Shown: positions 11,000 through 23,374, counted from the stretch's first letter. The stretch is 64,000 nucleotides of DNA from Amphiura filiformis (GCF_039555335.1 NC_092637.1:1612001-1676000), one strand, 5' to 3'. Numbers and translations are program-made. Notes: generated by a model from the letters alone, not told the origin.

Positions 11000-11608
11000 C
11001 AGGGGCGGATCTAGAACATGTTATGTGCTTGCACCAAATTATAATCTGTACATTGCTTTTTACTTCATCAAAATTGACAGAATTTTGACAAAGTTATACC
11101 AATTTATGTTCAAAATTATGCATGTTTGTACCTCTGGAAAAATGTTTGATGGCATGTGCTTACATTAGGGGGTGGGTGTGGGTCTAGGGGTGTGTGGGTG
11201 CTTGTGGTTTGGTTTTTGTGGTCCACATGCATGAGGTGGGTTTGTGGGAACATACTGGGTGTGGGCCTATAATGCTTCTATACACCACCAATGCCCACCG
11301 GCACACCCAGAACACACCCCCACAATACACCCCCACTTGCTGTATCAATAACCTTCTTCTTCCGGTATACATGTAATTACCTTTTTATTACATAAATTAA
11401 CATAACTTTATTAAATATGCTTCTATTTTGATGCAGTAAAAAGCACAATGCAGCTTACCTTTGGGTGCAGCCAATTAAGTGCTTCTTTGTACTTTCACAC
11501 ATCTTTCTACGCCAGGAAGGTATATGTAAGGGAAGTGGGCAATCACTTATTGCACACTGTATAGTATATTATCTCTTCCCCCCCTTGACCATACTTGATC
11601 CGCCCCTG
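11000..11608. mobile_element. hAT-like MITE of 609 bp with GT-rich core
   Basis: The ends CAGGGGCGGATCTAGAACAT and TTGATCCGCCCCTG pair. The interior includes a G/T-rich track near 11170-11260 (GGGGGTGGGTGTGGGTCTAG) and a C/A-rich one near 11290-11340, partly complementary. No clean 8 bp duplication. Confidence 0.55.
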
Positions 11609-12138
11609 GATATATAAGGCTGAATTCCCACTTGTTTGATTTGCTATTTATATGTGGTGGTACTGTATTTGACTGTACATTTATGAATTGATTAACTCAG
11701 GTTTTAAGAAATTTATAACAGTCGTTGCATCGATAAACAGGTGCTCATGGTAGAAGTTGTAGTTTGTTAAATCTTCATAATTTCTTACGCCAAACTGACA
11801 AGTGTCAGATCCCAACAATTTTCCTCACCTTTTCTCCAAGATGTGACATCACCAAATAGAAATATGTTTGAGTGCCGTTAATCATTGTTAATACTGCCCG
11901 TTTGAATTCATAGGGAGAAGAAATAAAGGATGTCGCCCTCTGAAATTATAATTCAAAAAAGATGGCTCATAGTTATCTGGGGTGATTTGTCAGTATGTCT
12001 GAATCGGGATAATAATGTGAAGTGTTGTTTTTTTGTACATATATATATATTTTATAAACCCAATAATTAAACTAAATAAGTGTGTGTTACAAGAAAGATA
12101 TCAAGGTGTCTTAACTAAGTGTGTGTTGGAATAAGCAT

Positions 12139-12333
12139 CCCAGCAAACACAAAATGTTTTTCAGCAAATGTATGCCAAAAATATTTTGTGATAATATTTT
12201 TTTAAATGTTGTTTGAGTGTATTTTCATATAAAACAATTTAAAGGAGCTGTTGCACAACCTTACCCGACATTTAAAAGTATTTACCAAAACCATATCACG
12301 TTTATAGCGTTTTAAATTTTTGTGTTTCCTGGG
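12139..12333. mobile_element. MITE with CCCAGCAAACAC ends (small copy)
   Basis: It begins CCCAGCAAACACAAAATG and ends ATTTTTGTGTTTCCTGGG. It contains the phrase ACCCGACATTTAAA, also present in the larger relative at 49550-50187. Confidence 0.6.
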
Positions 12334-14632
12334 ATGTATGCGGGGATCTCGATGATATTATAACGTCATTTGGTAGCAAATACCTCATTTGTACTTGTGG
12401 CACTGACACTCAGTAAGCCACTGACCCGGTCCTATTTTAAGCATAGTCGCGCTAAAAGTAGGGATGACCAATGAGCCATCAACTTGATTAGAACACTCCC
12501 ATAGACATGCAGGGAGCTCAACTGTGCACTGCTTGCACAGACATTTCTAAATTAATCTCATTCTTTTATTTTTCAATATTTTTCTGTAAAAATTGGGGAA
12601 GTTAATACCAATTATATTTTGTAACTATCTTGCAAATTACAGCAACATAACTTATTTCATTTTCCTGTAAGTGCGAGTCAAAATTGGTCCATCGCCACAG
12701 TGCGCTTTATTGCCAGTGGCTGAGTTCAGCACTGCTCAAGAATGGCACAAAATATTCATGTCATTAATTTCAGGTGAAAAACGTGGCCTACTGAGTTGTA
12801 ATTTGGCAGAGTTGCCAGTAATACCTCTATCATTAAAAAATTGAACAAGTAGATCTCGAGTTACAAATGAAATCACCAGCTTCCCTTTGGAATTTCCATA
12901 CTCCTTTCGAATCATGCTAAGAAGACACCTTTCTGAACATAAATGTGAAGTTTCGTGCCCATTCGATGTATTTTTCACCTGATTTCAACCCTAAACCTTT
13001 TCTTATATTTAGGCCTGTACCATATACAACTTGCTGCTGGCTATACCTTGTTTAGAACTTTCAAAAGAAGTACCTGAATGTGCAACCATAACTGTTTCAA
13101 AATAGCCCGCGAAAGTCATGCAGGTAACTCCGAGGTCATGTATTGAATTGTTTTGAATGAGGAATACTACGGGAACCAGCACCTTTTGTTAGAAGTCACA
13201 CATGAGCATGATGAGTGAAGTGGATAACCTCTCTTGTTGTGAATGAGTCAATGACCTTCAATGACACTTAAGATTTAATTTGCATACACCTACTAATTGG
13301 TCATATTAAACCCAATAACATTGAAATTTTTGGTTGTGAAAAAAAAAGTTTACCTGGACTTAGTGCAATTTTGATTTTGTGCCATATCGGCCATCTTGGA
13401 TGATTTTTGGCAAAATGTTCTCTAAATGCATGATTTCAATGCCTCGGTTTGAAAAAATAATTCATGCCATTGACTAGTAAAGTGCCATTTCATAAGAAAC
13501 CCGTTTTATACTTTCACAATATGCTTGTTTCATGTTTGCATATATGTTAAAATAAAGAAATATATAATGGTAAATATATGCTTATGCCAATTTTGCTCCC
13601 AATTGATATTTTTGGACCATGTCATTTTATTTCGTTCCAATGACAGGTCAGAATGGGAAACTTTGAAAATTCATAATTCGAAAAGTTTTTGACCGATTTT
13701 GACCATTTAACCACCAAAATACTTCTAAACAATATATTGTAGCAATAGGGGCAACATGAAATTTTGTTTTGATGGTTATCCCTACTAAAAGTCAATTGAT
13801 ACATGTTGAACTCAGCACAATTCAGAGATACACCTTTTTGCTATGAAATTCATTTTCTTGGTCAAATGTAAAGCAATAAAGCAGTAATGTCAGTTAAAAA
13901 CATAGTGCTTGGAGATTTTGCTTTAAACATGTTCAGGGGCCAATGACACGTAGAGGTTTTTCATGCCCAACAACGATTTGCTCCTCTAAACTAAACATTG
14001 ATATCAAGGGTTGAGACCCAGAGAGCCTTAACTCACAATCACCTACTCCCACAAAATGAGTCGCCAGGATTCCATTAATCATGAAAAAATAGAAAACAAA
14101 AGAAATTCTGGAGGAAATATTGATTTTTGAAGACCAAGCTACAGTGTATTGTAACATATGTTTGGCATAGAGATAAAGTGTATCAAATAAGGTTTATCCC
14201 ACCTAAAATAAGGGATCTCAAATCTGGATATCTCAAAGTTAATGGCCACCTTCATGCTCATTGTGTGTGAGAGCTGGTCATAGTGAGTTACGGCTTTTTG
14301 GTTCTGGATCCTCGATATAATATTTTTATAACCTTATTATGTCACAGTAATGATTATAAACGTGTAAAGAAATTAATAAAAGGTTTGCTATTGTCGTCTC
14401 AATTAACATGGCAAGTGTTACGTTTTGATTAATTTTAATGTCGGGGGATGCATATTAAAATAAGCCCACGGTATAATAGATCAGATATTTATAGTTTTGG
14501 GGCAACATCTGCGGGCATCAAAGTTGATCATATTGCATGCTCAAAATGGGGAGCATAATTTTTATTTAACATGCAGTAGGGAGTGATATCCTACAGTGGT
14601 ACAAAGATAATGCAGTGGCAAAGGTAGCAGAA
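12334..14632. other. No gene seen
   Basis: About 2.3 kb of AT-rich DNA. Only short open frames such as 12736-12978 and 13933-14157 occur, without motifs, and I see no clear inverted repeats. Confidence 0.45.
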
Positions 14633-14856
14633 TATAGATGAGTTGACTTTTGACGTCAATGCCGGGCAGTATGCGCACGCATCATCACAATTTCCATTGT
14701 TTTGTTTTTTTTGCCTGGCAGTATGCGCGCATTATATTTTGTTCATGGCTTTTGTCTTTAAAACTCCTGCCACATCACAATAAGGCTATTCACTCAAGCA
14801 TATCGATATACCAGTCCCATGCCTTTGTTGATAATCATTGAGGTAAACTCATCTAT
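14633..14856. mobile_element. Probable MITE
   Basis: The left end TATAGATGAGTTGACTTTTG pairs with the right end GAGGTAAACTCATCTATA. It contains a short direct repeat around GGCAGTATGCGC. Weakly supported. Confidence 0.4.
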
Positions 14857-14917
14857 ATTGCGTAAGCCTAGTATTATAATAGGTAACGTTTTGATTGATT
14901 ACAATAAATAAATGAAT

Positions 14918-15239
14918 GGGAATTCATACTATTAAATCCATTTTTGGTAACATACATACCATGTTACAGTTTCATGTTGCTTCGCAGCATTTCATCAGGC
15001 TGGCAACCTCATTCTTTCCGGAAGTTGCTACCGTAGGCGGCGCTAGAATCTAGTCGAAAATGTAAGAAATAGTTTCCTTTATCTCTCTGTTCATGGTGTT
15101 CTTGTTTCTAGCGCCACCTACGGCGGTAACTTCAGGAAAGAAGTTCTGAGAAGCAGCAAGGTTGCCAGTCTGATGAAGTGCCGCCTAGCAGCATGAAACT
15201 ATCAAGGCATGTGACCAAAAACCGATAGTGTTAATTCCC
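14918..15239. mobile_element. Foldback MITE of 322 bp
   Basis: Nearly the whole element pairs with itself. Outer arms GGGAATTC..TTTTTGGT and ACCAAAAACC..TTAATTCCC; inner arms CTACCGTAGGCGGCGCTAGA and CTAGCGCCACCTACGGCGGT. The centre is TTATCTCTCTGTTCATGG. Confidence 0.7.
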
Positions 15240-16125
15240 ATCAAACAGTTATTGACAAGATGAACCTATAAATACAACATACAACAAATTGACGAGTGAA
15301 ATGTATTTCCAACTTGTCAACAGAGAACAAGTAGACCTCGCCTATCTGATAATGTATTTTGTTTTTATAGTGGCCCTGGAGAAAAACACAATAGTTTTAA
15401 ACATCACCACATCTTCGGGGATTCTGAAGAAAATATGCAACCAGGACACCGACTCGGACAGCAAACACAAAAATGTTCTTTATAAATGTGCCAAGTGCAT
15501 TTTGGTCTCATGAGTTTGAAACGTTTGTATGAAACACACTACAACTACATTTTTAAAATGCAATGTTGCAAAAATATTTTGTCAGCTCTGAAATTGCATT
15601 TTGTTAGAATGTATTGCAGCAAGTTTTTTAATATTATTGAAACGTTTTGTACCTTAACCATACCCTTTATATAATCCAACATTTTAAAGATTGTGTGGTG
15701 CTGATAAGGTCTCTAGTGAGAAAACTACAACAATACCATGGAAATCCAATATCTAGATTAAGGGGGAAACGGATTCCACAAAGCTTTAGCTCTGTAGAAT
15801 ATACAAAGCATAGATAGCGGGAAAAACTTTCCGGTCTCCAGTGGTCTCCGGTCCCAAATCCTCTAGGGGGAATACATATACACTGGTAGAATGGTTGAGT
15901 AAATTTTTATAGCTGTGATAGCTGATATTTCTCAACCACACCAAGTATTTATTAGTTATGTTTAGGTGTTGCGTTAAAATACCCAAACAAGTACATTTCC
16001 GACGATACAGTTCTTTCAGGGACACCCTGTATTATATTTATAAAGTAATATCTACCCTTTCTCCCACCCATTCTGCATAACTCGTATTCTTCCAACACGT
16101 CTTTACTATTGACTGATTTATCTTC

Positions 16126-16471
16126 CAGTGGCGTAGATTTCTTTTTGACATTGGAGGGGATGAAGTTGGAAAAAAATCTTGAAGTATAGTCAATCCAGCA
16201 CCCTTTGGCGACAGAATTAGTTTATGATATAAATGGTCGCGAAGCGCGCGAACATTTTGCTATTTTGAAGCTAAACTGATGAAATATGGTGTAAAAGTAG
16301 ATTAAATGCGCGCGAAGCGCGCGAAAATTTGCACTTTGGGGGCTAAAATGGGCAAATATGAGGTTAATTTGGTCAGAAACCCATTATCAGGCGTCAACAT
16401 TGGGGGGGATGATTGTATGGACCATCCCCCTGGCAAAATATTATCCCCCCCCCCCGGGATCTACGCCTATG
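16126..16471. mobile_element. hAT-type MITE with perfect 8 bp target duplication
   Basis: It begins CAGTGGCGTAGATTTC and ends GGGATCTACGCCTATG. It is flanked by TTATCTTC on both sides (16118-16125 and 16472-16479). The interior has the GCGCGCGAAGCGCGCGAAAA phrase and a C13 run. A long open frame across it (16306-16731) is not a gene. Confidence 0.85.
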
Positions 16472-17000
16472 TTATCTTCATTGGTGGATTGTACATTTGC
16501 ATTAACACAAGTAAGATTGATGAGGTATTTGAACGTCATGGTAATCCGTTACACTTTTTCAATCATTCACAATTCCGAGCTCAGCTAGCCATATGCTTCA
16601 ACATAAAAAAAGTCCCAAGTTTTGAGCTATTTGTCAAAACATTAAGAGCTATCTCAAGAACCACTGAACCAATATGTATTTGTTTGAATGCTTTTTTCAT
16701 GCTGATTCCAAATATGGCCATGAAAATATAAAATTCTGGAAATGTTAAATTATTACGTCTGAAACCCTTTCTTAATCACAAACTGCTCTGACAAGTAAAA
16801 TAAAAGTCATGACGACATCGGAGTACATACATGATGTACCAAATGATTTGTCTTCATCTGTTCTATGTCTGTTTCTTGTGTGTTTGAATGCCCGTCTCCA
16901 AACCCACAATTGAATTATTTAACCTGAAAACACCAGATATTAAATTTAAGTTTTTATATGGATCGTGCGTTTGGAAAATGCATGCTTTTGAAAACCACCA

Positions 17001-17032
<32 letters not shown>

Positions 17033-18147
17033 TAAAACAATCATTAATGTTTTTATATCAGGGAAACGAGAACAACATGTGAAGTAAAAACGATACTTTA
17101 TAAAGTCATTGTTCGCAGCATAATCCTTAGCAATTCTATCTCAGACGGCTTGATAAATATCATGTCTGCAAAACTACAATGTGATAAACCGGGTTATTAC
17201 CCATATGTGGTGTTAACCTACTTTGTGTCTTTTTCTGTCCTCATTTTACAAGTAAAAAAGCAGTACCTATATTATAATTACTAAATAGATAGCTCCTTGT
17301 TACTCTCGCGACGTGCTCTTTTGTTTTTGAATTAGTTTGTACCGAATACAAAGTGCGGTATCTACTAGTAAACAACTTGTCAGATACTGAATTCTATGCG
17401 GAAGGCATATCTCGGATGAGTCTGCCGCCAAAATAATAGCCGGATAATCAGGTACTGGTCTTTATATAGGCATACTTGGGACTCTGGGAGGGCTGACCAG
17501 ACATTTTGTAATCCAGTAATCGAACCTCAAAGGAGCATTCGAACAAGACAAATAGGAACATGGAAAGTTTACTCGATTTTTTTAGCAATAAGTAGTTTAG
17601 ACTTAGCTATTTCATAGCAGCTAAAGCACTCAACATTTTACACAAAACGATTTATTATTGTATTATGTGCCAAAACCCCTTTGGGTGAAGAAAATATAAA
17701 CCCTGTTATACGGTTGGACGAACCTTTCTGGAGGCTAAAATTTTGTCTTTTTTGGCTAAAATAATGAACTACGGGACAGCTTTTTAATCCCTATTCATGT
17801 TACGTGAATCACGCTATTGTGGACCATCCTTCTGATACTTGAGTGTTTGGACAAGCGGAACGGTCTTTTGTCTACCTCTCTGTTTGTAAACCAACCAGGA
17901 GGTCGAAATCGTCCTCCTCGCCGAATACGAAAGTCAGCGTGATAGTACGGCATCTTGTCCTCATACTTGTTGGATACTGGCCGCCGTGATATAGTACGTT
18001 TTGGGCATTTTTTGCCCATTTTTGTCAATAATGTTTCCGCTTGAAGGTCGCCTCCCCACGGCCTCCTAACAAAAAATCTTGACAATGCCATTTGGGAGGG
18101 GAAAACTGGAGTGCCCTGGAGTGGGAGTGGGGTAATATAAGAAGGGT
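16472..18147. other. No gene seen
   Basis: The only feature recognised is the (AG)n run at 17001-17027. Open frames are short or low-complexity. Confidence 0.4.
17001..17027. repeat. (AG)n microsatellite
   Basis: About 13 AG units, slightly interrupted at the right end. Confidence 0.9.
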
Positions 18148-18262
18148 TAAAGTTTGAGAGAGCGTGGATAGATAAAGGGGAGAGGGAAGGGATAATATGG
18201 AGAAGGAATATGGGACAGGAGGGGAAGGGGAGATTGAAAAGGAGGGGAAAGAAAGAAAACAA
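18148..18262. repeat. Purine-rich low-complexity tract
   Basis: More than 100 bases almost entirely of G and A, with repeated GGGGAGAGGGAAGG-like blocks. It creates an artificial proline/serine-rich frame on the minus strand. Confidence 0.7.
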
Positions 18263-18447
18263 TTGTGTTTCATTACGCTTTAGTGTTGTCAAATGGAAAC
18301 ATGAAATTGACAAAGTTGCCGTGGAAGTTAAAGTCAATTTTCAGTGCGCAGATATTGTTCCTATGTACCCAGATGATGTATTTTTCTAAGTCCCTAGTAC
18401 ACAAACTTTGTTGTTCCCAAAACAAAATATTGTTCAAATGATCTTAA

Positions 18448-18782
18448 AGGAGTATTTCGTGATCCTAGCATCCTCTTTTTATGACATTTTTCAGTACATA
18501 TCCACGAAAAAAGCCTGTTCCCAAAATTTCAATTGATTCCGATTTTGCGTTTGCGAATTATGCATGATTATGTGTATTACACTGCTCCATAGACAATGCG
18601 TTGTAATTTCGTTCTGGTGCATCAGAACGAAATTCAAATTTCACGATATCTTTGCAAAACGAATTAATCTGCAAGAAATATTTTGTACATAAACATTATG
18701 TAGCCAGAGGTTTCCAGTGATATAAAAATCTCAACTTTTTTGAGAAAAGTGGGGGATGAGGCTGTGGATCACGAAATGCCCT
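18448..18782. mobile_element. MITE with TTAA target duplication (piggyBac/Kolobok-like)
   Basis: Ends AGGAGTATTTCGTGATCC and GGATCACGAAATGCCCT, flanked by TTAA at 18444-18447 and 18783-18786. A small inner palindrome TTTCGTTCTG..CAGAACGAAA lies near 18610. It is followed 15 bp later by another element. Confidence 0.75.
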
Positions 18783-18797
18783 TTAAATAATGCTAGT

Positions 18798-19159
18798 CAG
18801 TAGGGCCGGATTTACCTTTTTGGGGGCCCTGGGCCAGGCCAAAATTTTGAGGCCCCCAAACGCACCGTGAGGAAGGCATGTGCACTAAAGTGGCCAAGTT
18901 TTTAGATTCTACTAGGACATTTGCGCGCGAAACGCGCGAAAAAATTCAATTTTAGACTATTTTAGTCCAAATTGAAGATGAATATTGCTATATAACAAGC
19001 CAGTGCGCGCAAAGCGCGCAAAATTGTGCAATTCTTGAACCCTATTTTGGCCCAAAACATGGTGTTTTTCGGCTAAAATAGACGATGCACACTGCACGGG
19101 GAAATTTTGGGGGCCCCAAAAATTTGGCCCCATCTGGCCCTATGGTAAATCCGGCCCTG
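18798..19159. mobile_element. MITE with 5 bp target duplication
   Basis: Ends CAGTAGGGCCGGATTTACC and GGTAAATCCGGCCCTG; flanked by CTAGT on both sides (18793-18797, 19160-19164). The interior carries two GCGCGC[G/A]AA[A/G]CGCGCG-type phrases and long GGCCC blocks. CAG..CTG ends suggest hAT, but the visible duplication is only 5 bp. Confidence 0.75.
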
Positions 19160-19164
19160 CTAGT

Positions 19165-20443
19165 TAGCAACATGTGAGGATGTTTCATTAATTATGTATA
19201 CATCAAAACATGTCAAGTTCAGTGGGTTTCTATGTTCAATCTGCGTGTTTCTACTGGGGAACGGTTGGCGGGTAATGTGGTTTAGTTTAGAGTGTTACCG
19301 GTTAATGTGCCCAGTGGAAACAGATCGGTTCAGAGTGATGCGGTGTGGACACCCGGCAACCGTGATCCACCTCATGAGGTAGACGATGTGGTGTGACACC
19401 CGTTATTTCTGCCAGTGGAAACACAACGGTTAACGGTTGCTGGGTGTTGAACATCTTTTGTGTTGATTTCATGTATCACATCGTGACCTTAAAAGCAGCT
19501 TGGGGTCAGGAAAATACTTTCAGTCCTTCCGGTACACACCGCAACCCTTATTTTAAGCGCCTGTAGAAACGTGGTGGTTGTTGCCTGAATCGGATTGTGG
19601 GTTACCGGGTAATACCGAATAAAAATACAGAGTGCTCAGTGTAAACACGCAGATTGACATATTTTGATGCGAAATCTAGGTTATGAAACATCCTACATAA
19701 TATTGCTTACTGTACTAGCACTGTTTAAGATCATTTATCTAAACGAAGATTTTAATACGATTTTCATCAAGATCGGAGCAAGTTTAAAATGTTGACGCTT
19801 TAGAAGTCAACACTTGACCTATGACCTTTTTGGTAATAACTCAAGAACGGTACATCAGATTTTCATGTCAGAAATTTACATGACTCAACCGAAAACGAAA
19901 ATGCACTTCCTTCAACATTTCAATATTTATTTATTGTCTCGCCTGATAAGGCAGCAGAATATGTAATCAGTTTTCTGTATGTGTGTATGTGTGTATGTGA
20001 CAATTTGGTTAAAGTTTTGGTTAAAGTTTTGATTAAATGCTCTCAGATGAAGGAAACTTGGGCCACAGGTGAAGTATGAAGGTCTTTATGTTATGAAGTT
20101 GTGTCATATAATTTCAAGGTCATTTCAAGGTCACCATACGTCATTTGAGGTCAAATGTTTTCTTGAAATTTGGATTAAGTTGCCCTCAGGCTTTGTATTT
20201 CGCCATGCTTTGACGTATCGAGCTGCAATTTTGATCAGTGATACGGGCAAGTGTGTTGAGCTGCTCAGTGATGGGGGAAAGTGCGGATGGGCAGGACGGG
20301 CAGTACGGTGGTAGAAAGGGGTAAGGCAGAAGGTAACAAGCAAAATACCCTCTGAACACATTATCTGGTGATCCGTATGGGGTACAGTGACGTAACTTGG
20401 TGGGGAGTAGCGCGACCAGTGGTTCTCGACCTGGTTGGATTTT
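19165..20443. other. No gene seen; diffuse repeat-like sequence
   Basis: No supported ORF. The stretch from about 19800 to 20160 contains a phrase also seen near 55260 (TGACCTTTTTGG..ATAACTCAAGAACGG) and three AGGTCA half-sites. It grades into the minisatellite. Confidence 0.45.
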
Positions 20444-21140
20444 CAGGTCATTTTGGGGTCATCCGGGGTCACCCAGGGGTCATCTGAGGTCAAATTACTA
20501 AAAACTGTTGTATGGGCATGAAATATGGTGGGTACAGTCAACATTTAGAGCCAAATTTTTGGAAGGTCATTTCAGGGTCATCCAGGGTCATCTGAGGTCA
20601 AATTACTAAAAACTGTCGTATGGGCACGAAACTTGGTGGGTACTGTCAACATCTAGAGTCAAATTTTGGGAAGGTCATTTCGGGATATTCCAAGGTCACA
20701 CAGGGGTCTTCTGAGGTCAATTTACTAAAAACTGTCATATGGGCATAAAACTTGGTGGGTACAGTAAATATTTAGAGTCAAATTTTTGGAAGGTCATTTC
20801 AGGGTCACCCAGGGGTTATCTGAGGTCAACTTACTCAAAACTGTTGTATGGGCATGACACTTGGTGGGTACAGTCAACAGTTAGAGCCAAATTTTTAGAA
20901 GGTCATTTCAATGGCACCCAGGGGTCATCTGAGGTCAAATTACTAAAAACTCGTATGGGCATAAAACTTGGTGGGTACAGTCAACATTTAGAGCCACATG
21001 TTTGGAAGGTCATTTTGGGGTCATCCAAGGTCATCCAGGGGTCAGATGAGGTCAAATTACTATGGGCATGAAACTTTGTGGGTACATTTAACATTTAGAG
21101 GGTGATATTTTTGGAAGGTCATTTCGGGGTCACCATATGG
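20444..21140. repeat. Minisatellite, about 6 units of 107-120 bp, rich in AGGTCA
   Basis: Each unit runs GGTCATTTCAGGGTCA, then a C-C-A-G-G-G-G-T-C block, CTGAGGTCAAATTACTAAAA, TATGGGCATGAAACTTGG, TGGGTACAGTCAACATTTAG and ends at AATTTTTGGAA. Unit starts are near 20448, 20567, 20675, 20795, 20903 and 21010, with a partial seventh at 21117. Units differ by substitutions and small deletions, so the array is old enough to have drifted. No ORF spans it convincingly; a 110-codon frame at 20739-21071 is an accident of the repeat. Confidence 0.85.
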
Positions 21141-21407
21141 GTTGTTGCAGGTTCATTTACTTGTAGGAATCAGGAAAGCAGGCGGTCGCGAAAGCTGGCG
21201 AGACTCGTGGTTCGAGAACTGCCTTGTTTATACATTCGGTAGAAGCCAAGCAAATCCCAATAGTGCTCAGAAACTAAGACATTAAAGAGATATCAACCGA
21301 ATAGGATAGGGATATGTGTAGAAGTCCAATTTTAGAGGCATGAGGAAACCCGGAGCACCCGGTGAAAAACCTGCAAGGACAGACATGGCGGCACCAAACT
21401 AACATGT

Positions 21408-21640
21408 CCCGGGGCCACTATAGCGCGTCCATGGACTCACAAAAAGCACCCTAAACAAGTATTTCTGAGACTGAAATTTGCACCCCTAAACAATTCAGTA
21501 TAAGTAGCGCGATTTGCTACCCTAAACAAGTAGTCGTCTTTTCCCCAACCAAGTAATTGATGCAATTATTACCCCTAAACAAGTAAACGCACAGAAACAG
21601 GTGCTTTTAACCCTAATAAGAAGCTGCTGCCTTAATTTTG
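21408..21640. mobile_element. CCCGGG-ended element with phrase array (truncated copy)
   Basis: It begins CCCGGGGCCACTATAGCG, like the ends of the elements at 28212 and 55727. Then come five or six spaced copies of a phrase close to ACCCCTAAACAAGTA (near 21450, 21480, 21520, 21550, 21570 and 21610). I cannot find a matching right end, so it may be truncated. Confidence 0.5.
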
Positions 21641-21889
21641 GAAATATCTTGGGCCAAGAACGTGTTTTAGGGTGACAATGAATCAAGCCCAGCAGGCCGC
21701 GACCAAATTGGTTGCCCGAAAATTACCCCTATTCCCGGCAACAATTGTCGACGAAGTCACACGGGCCTACTCATGGTACTCATTTTGATATTCATTGATG
21801 TATGTAAAATGCGGCCTTCACCACGTTATTTGGTTATACAATATTGAATCCTTTCTATAGCACATTTGTGTGTAAATGGTTTGTCATGG

Positions 21890-22334
21890 ATTCTGATCGT
21901 ACGGTGAAATTGATCTAATCTGTTATTTTAGTCCAAGTATTTCTCATCAAGTTAATATTCAGATGAATTTTAATATCACATTTTAATATCATAATGAAAA
22001 AAAGCGGCCTGATTTTATCCATATGTGTAAAAAAACCTTTAAATGTGTAATACTTGATTCAAGAGGTTTTTTTTTCTGTTTTCTGTTTAAAACACCAGCA
22101 TATGTGCATTGACAGTGTTGGCAGTCCATTCTCTCGAAACTGGCCATGTTCGTATTTTTACGTCACTGTAGTTTCTAGGTCAAATCTGTCTCGCTCGAAG
22201 GAACATGCCGCTTACTGTTGGGTTTTGCGGAATATTAATTTTAAACGACTTATTTTATCAAAAAAGGAGTCATTTTCATTGTCCTTATAATAATTATTAG
22301 CTTGCCAATGATATGATGTTGTCCGAGCAATATA
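21890..22334 (+). repeat. Dispersed repeat R3, copy A
   Basis: Homologous in reverse orientation to 31450-31965. Shared landmarks include TTTAGTCCAAGTATTTCTCA, CTGATTTTATCCATATG, CTAGGTCAAATCTGTCTCG, TTTTGCGGAATATTAATTTT and AAAAAGGAGTCATTTTCATT. The mariner relic starts at its right edge. Confidence 0.7.
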
Positions 22335-23374
22335 CAGGGTGTCCCAAAAAAAGAGGCCCCTCATTGCGCCCTCTTTTTTGCCTGTTTCTGAAAAGTAGAT
22401 CAAATATATTTTGGTATGTAAAGAAACCTTTAATTGTTAGCTTTAGTAAACCAAAACAATTATTTCAATCGGCTCACAACTTTTGAAGATATGCCTTTTT
22501 AAAGACAAGTACCCGTTTTCACTCTGTCCACGGATAGCAAACAGAGTAGTTGGGATGGGTTTTGCTGTGGAGTGGCCTGCAACATCACCAGACCTCACAC
22601 CACTTGATTTTTTCATTTGTGGCAAAATCCAAGATCTTTGTAAACGTATTAGGCCTACTGCTATATTCGCAAGTATCCGGCGCACAAGGTTGGTACGCAA
22701 CGCAATTGATGCAATGAGAACTAGGGCTGAAACCTGTATTCGTCAAGGAGGCAACCAGGTAGAGAGCAGAGCAGCACAGTAAACTCACTTCAAAACAACC
22801 AAAGACTAGCTAAACAGCCCTTTTCATGGCTACCTTTTATTCCAAAAAGAGAAATGACTTATGTTGTCAATAAAAAGAAAGCAAGAAACAATAAAGTAAG
22901 AAAGTAAGAAACATACGGTAATAAAACAAAAAGGCATAAAATAACAGAGAAAAACATTATATTGCAAGTATAGCTAAAGAAGTCCCATCCCATATCAATT
23001 TCGCCTAAATTAATGACACTTAACAAAATCTATAGCCCATAAACCCACCGGTAAAGCCCATTCCCTAAATAAAGTTATTTTATAAAGTTATCATTGAGGA
23101 AAAGTTTGATATTCATGCATGGTACGTGTTACTCGTTTTCAATCTTGAAGTAACCAAACCTCCTCTGTGGACAGAGTGAAAAACGGATACATTTCTTTAA
23201 AAGGGCATATCTTCAAAAGTTATGAGCCGATTGAGATAATTGTTTCGGTTTATTAAAGCTAACGGGCTTCTTTACATACCAACATATACTGATCAACTTT
23301 TCTGAAATAGAAAAAAAGAGGGCGCAATGAGGGTGACCTTTATGTGTTTTTTTATTTTCCACTGGAACATCCCG
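22335..23374 (+). mobile_element. Mariner-type transposon relic with about 200 bp TIRs
   Basis: The left end CAGGGTGTCCCAAAAAAAGA follows a TA. The left arm runs to about 22545 and is matched in reverse from about 23160 to 23340: shared blocks are GAGGGCGCAATGAGG, CTTTACATACCAA, CTCACAACTTTTGAAGATAT and CACTCTGTCCAC. The outermost right end is degraded (GGAACATCCCG). The interior holds a transposase fragment and AT-rich spacer. TA target and CAGGGTG ends fit mariner/Tc1-type elements. Confidence 0.75.
22550..22782 (+). pseudogene. Mariner transposase C-terminal fragment
   Basis: The open frame contains FAVEWPATSPDLTPLDFFI, which matches the W-P-x-x-S-P-D-L-x-P-x-D-F-F signature around the third catalytic aspartate of mariner-type DDE/D transposases. 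It is followed by a helical tail rich in R and A (CKRIRPTAIFASIRRTRL) and stops at 22780. The DNA-binding region and the first two catalytic aspartates are missing: only about 77 codons remain, against roughly 340 for a whole mariner transposase. The N-terminal part of the apparent frame (from 22483) is terminal-repeat sequence, not protein. The copy is dead, and its position between inverted arms ties it to this element. Confidence 0.75.

Noticed and set aside
11184..11376. Overlapping 60-codon frames on both strands
   Set aside because: Products of the G/T- and C/A-rich core of the MITE at 11000-11608.
16306..16731. 141-codon plus-strand frame
   Set aside because: It starts inside the hAT-type MITE at 16126-16471 and runs out of it; no protein-like composition or motif.
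17795..18337. 180-codon minus-strand open frame
   Set aside because: Its middle is translated from the purine-rich tract, giving a proline/serine/leucine run, and the rest has no motif or splice logic.
20739..21071. 110-codon frame across the minisatellite
   Set aside because: Frame openness follows from unit sequence and indels; other units have stops in the same frame.
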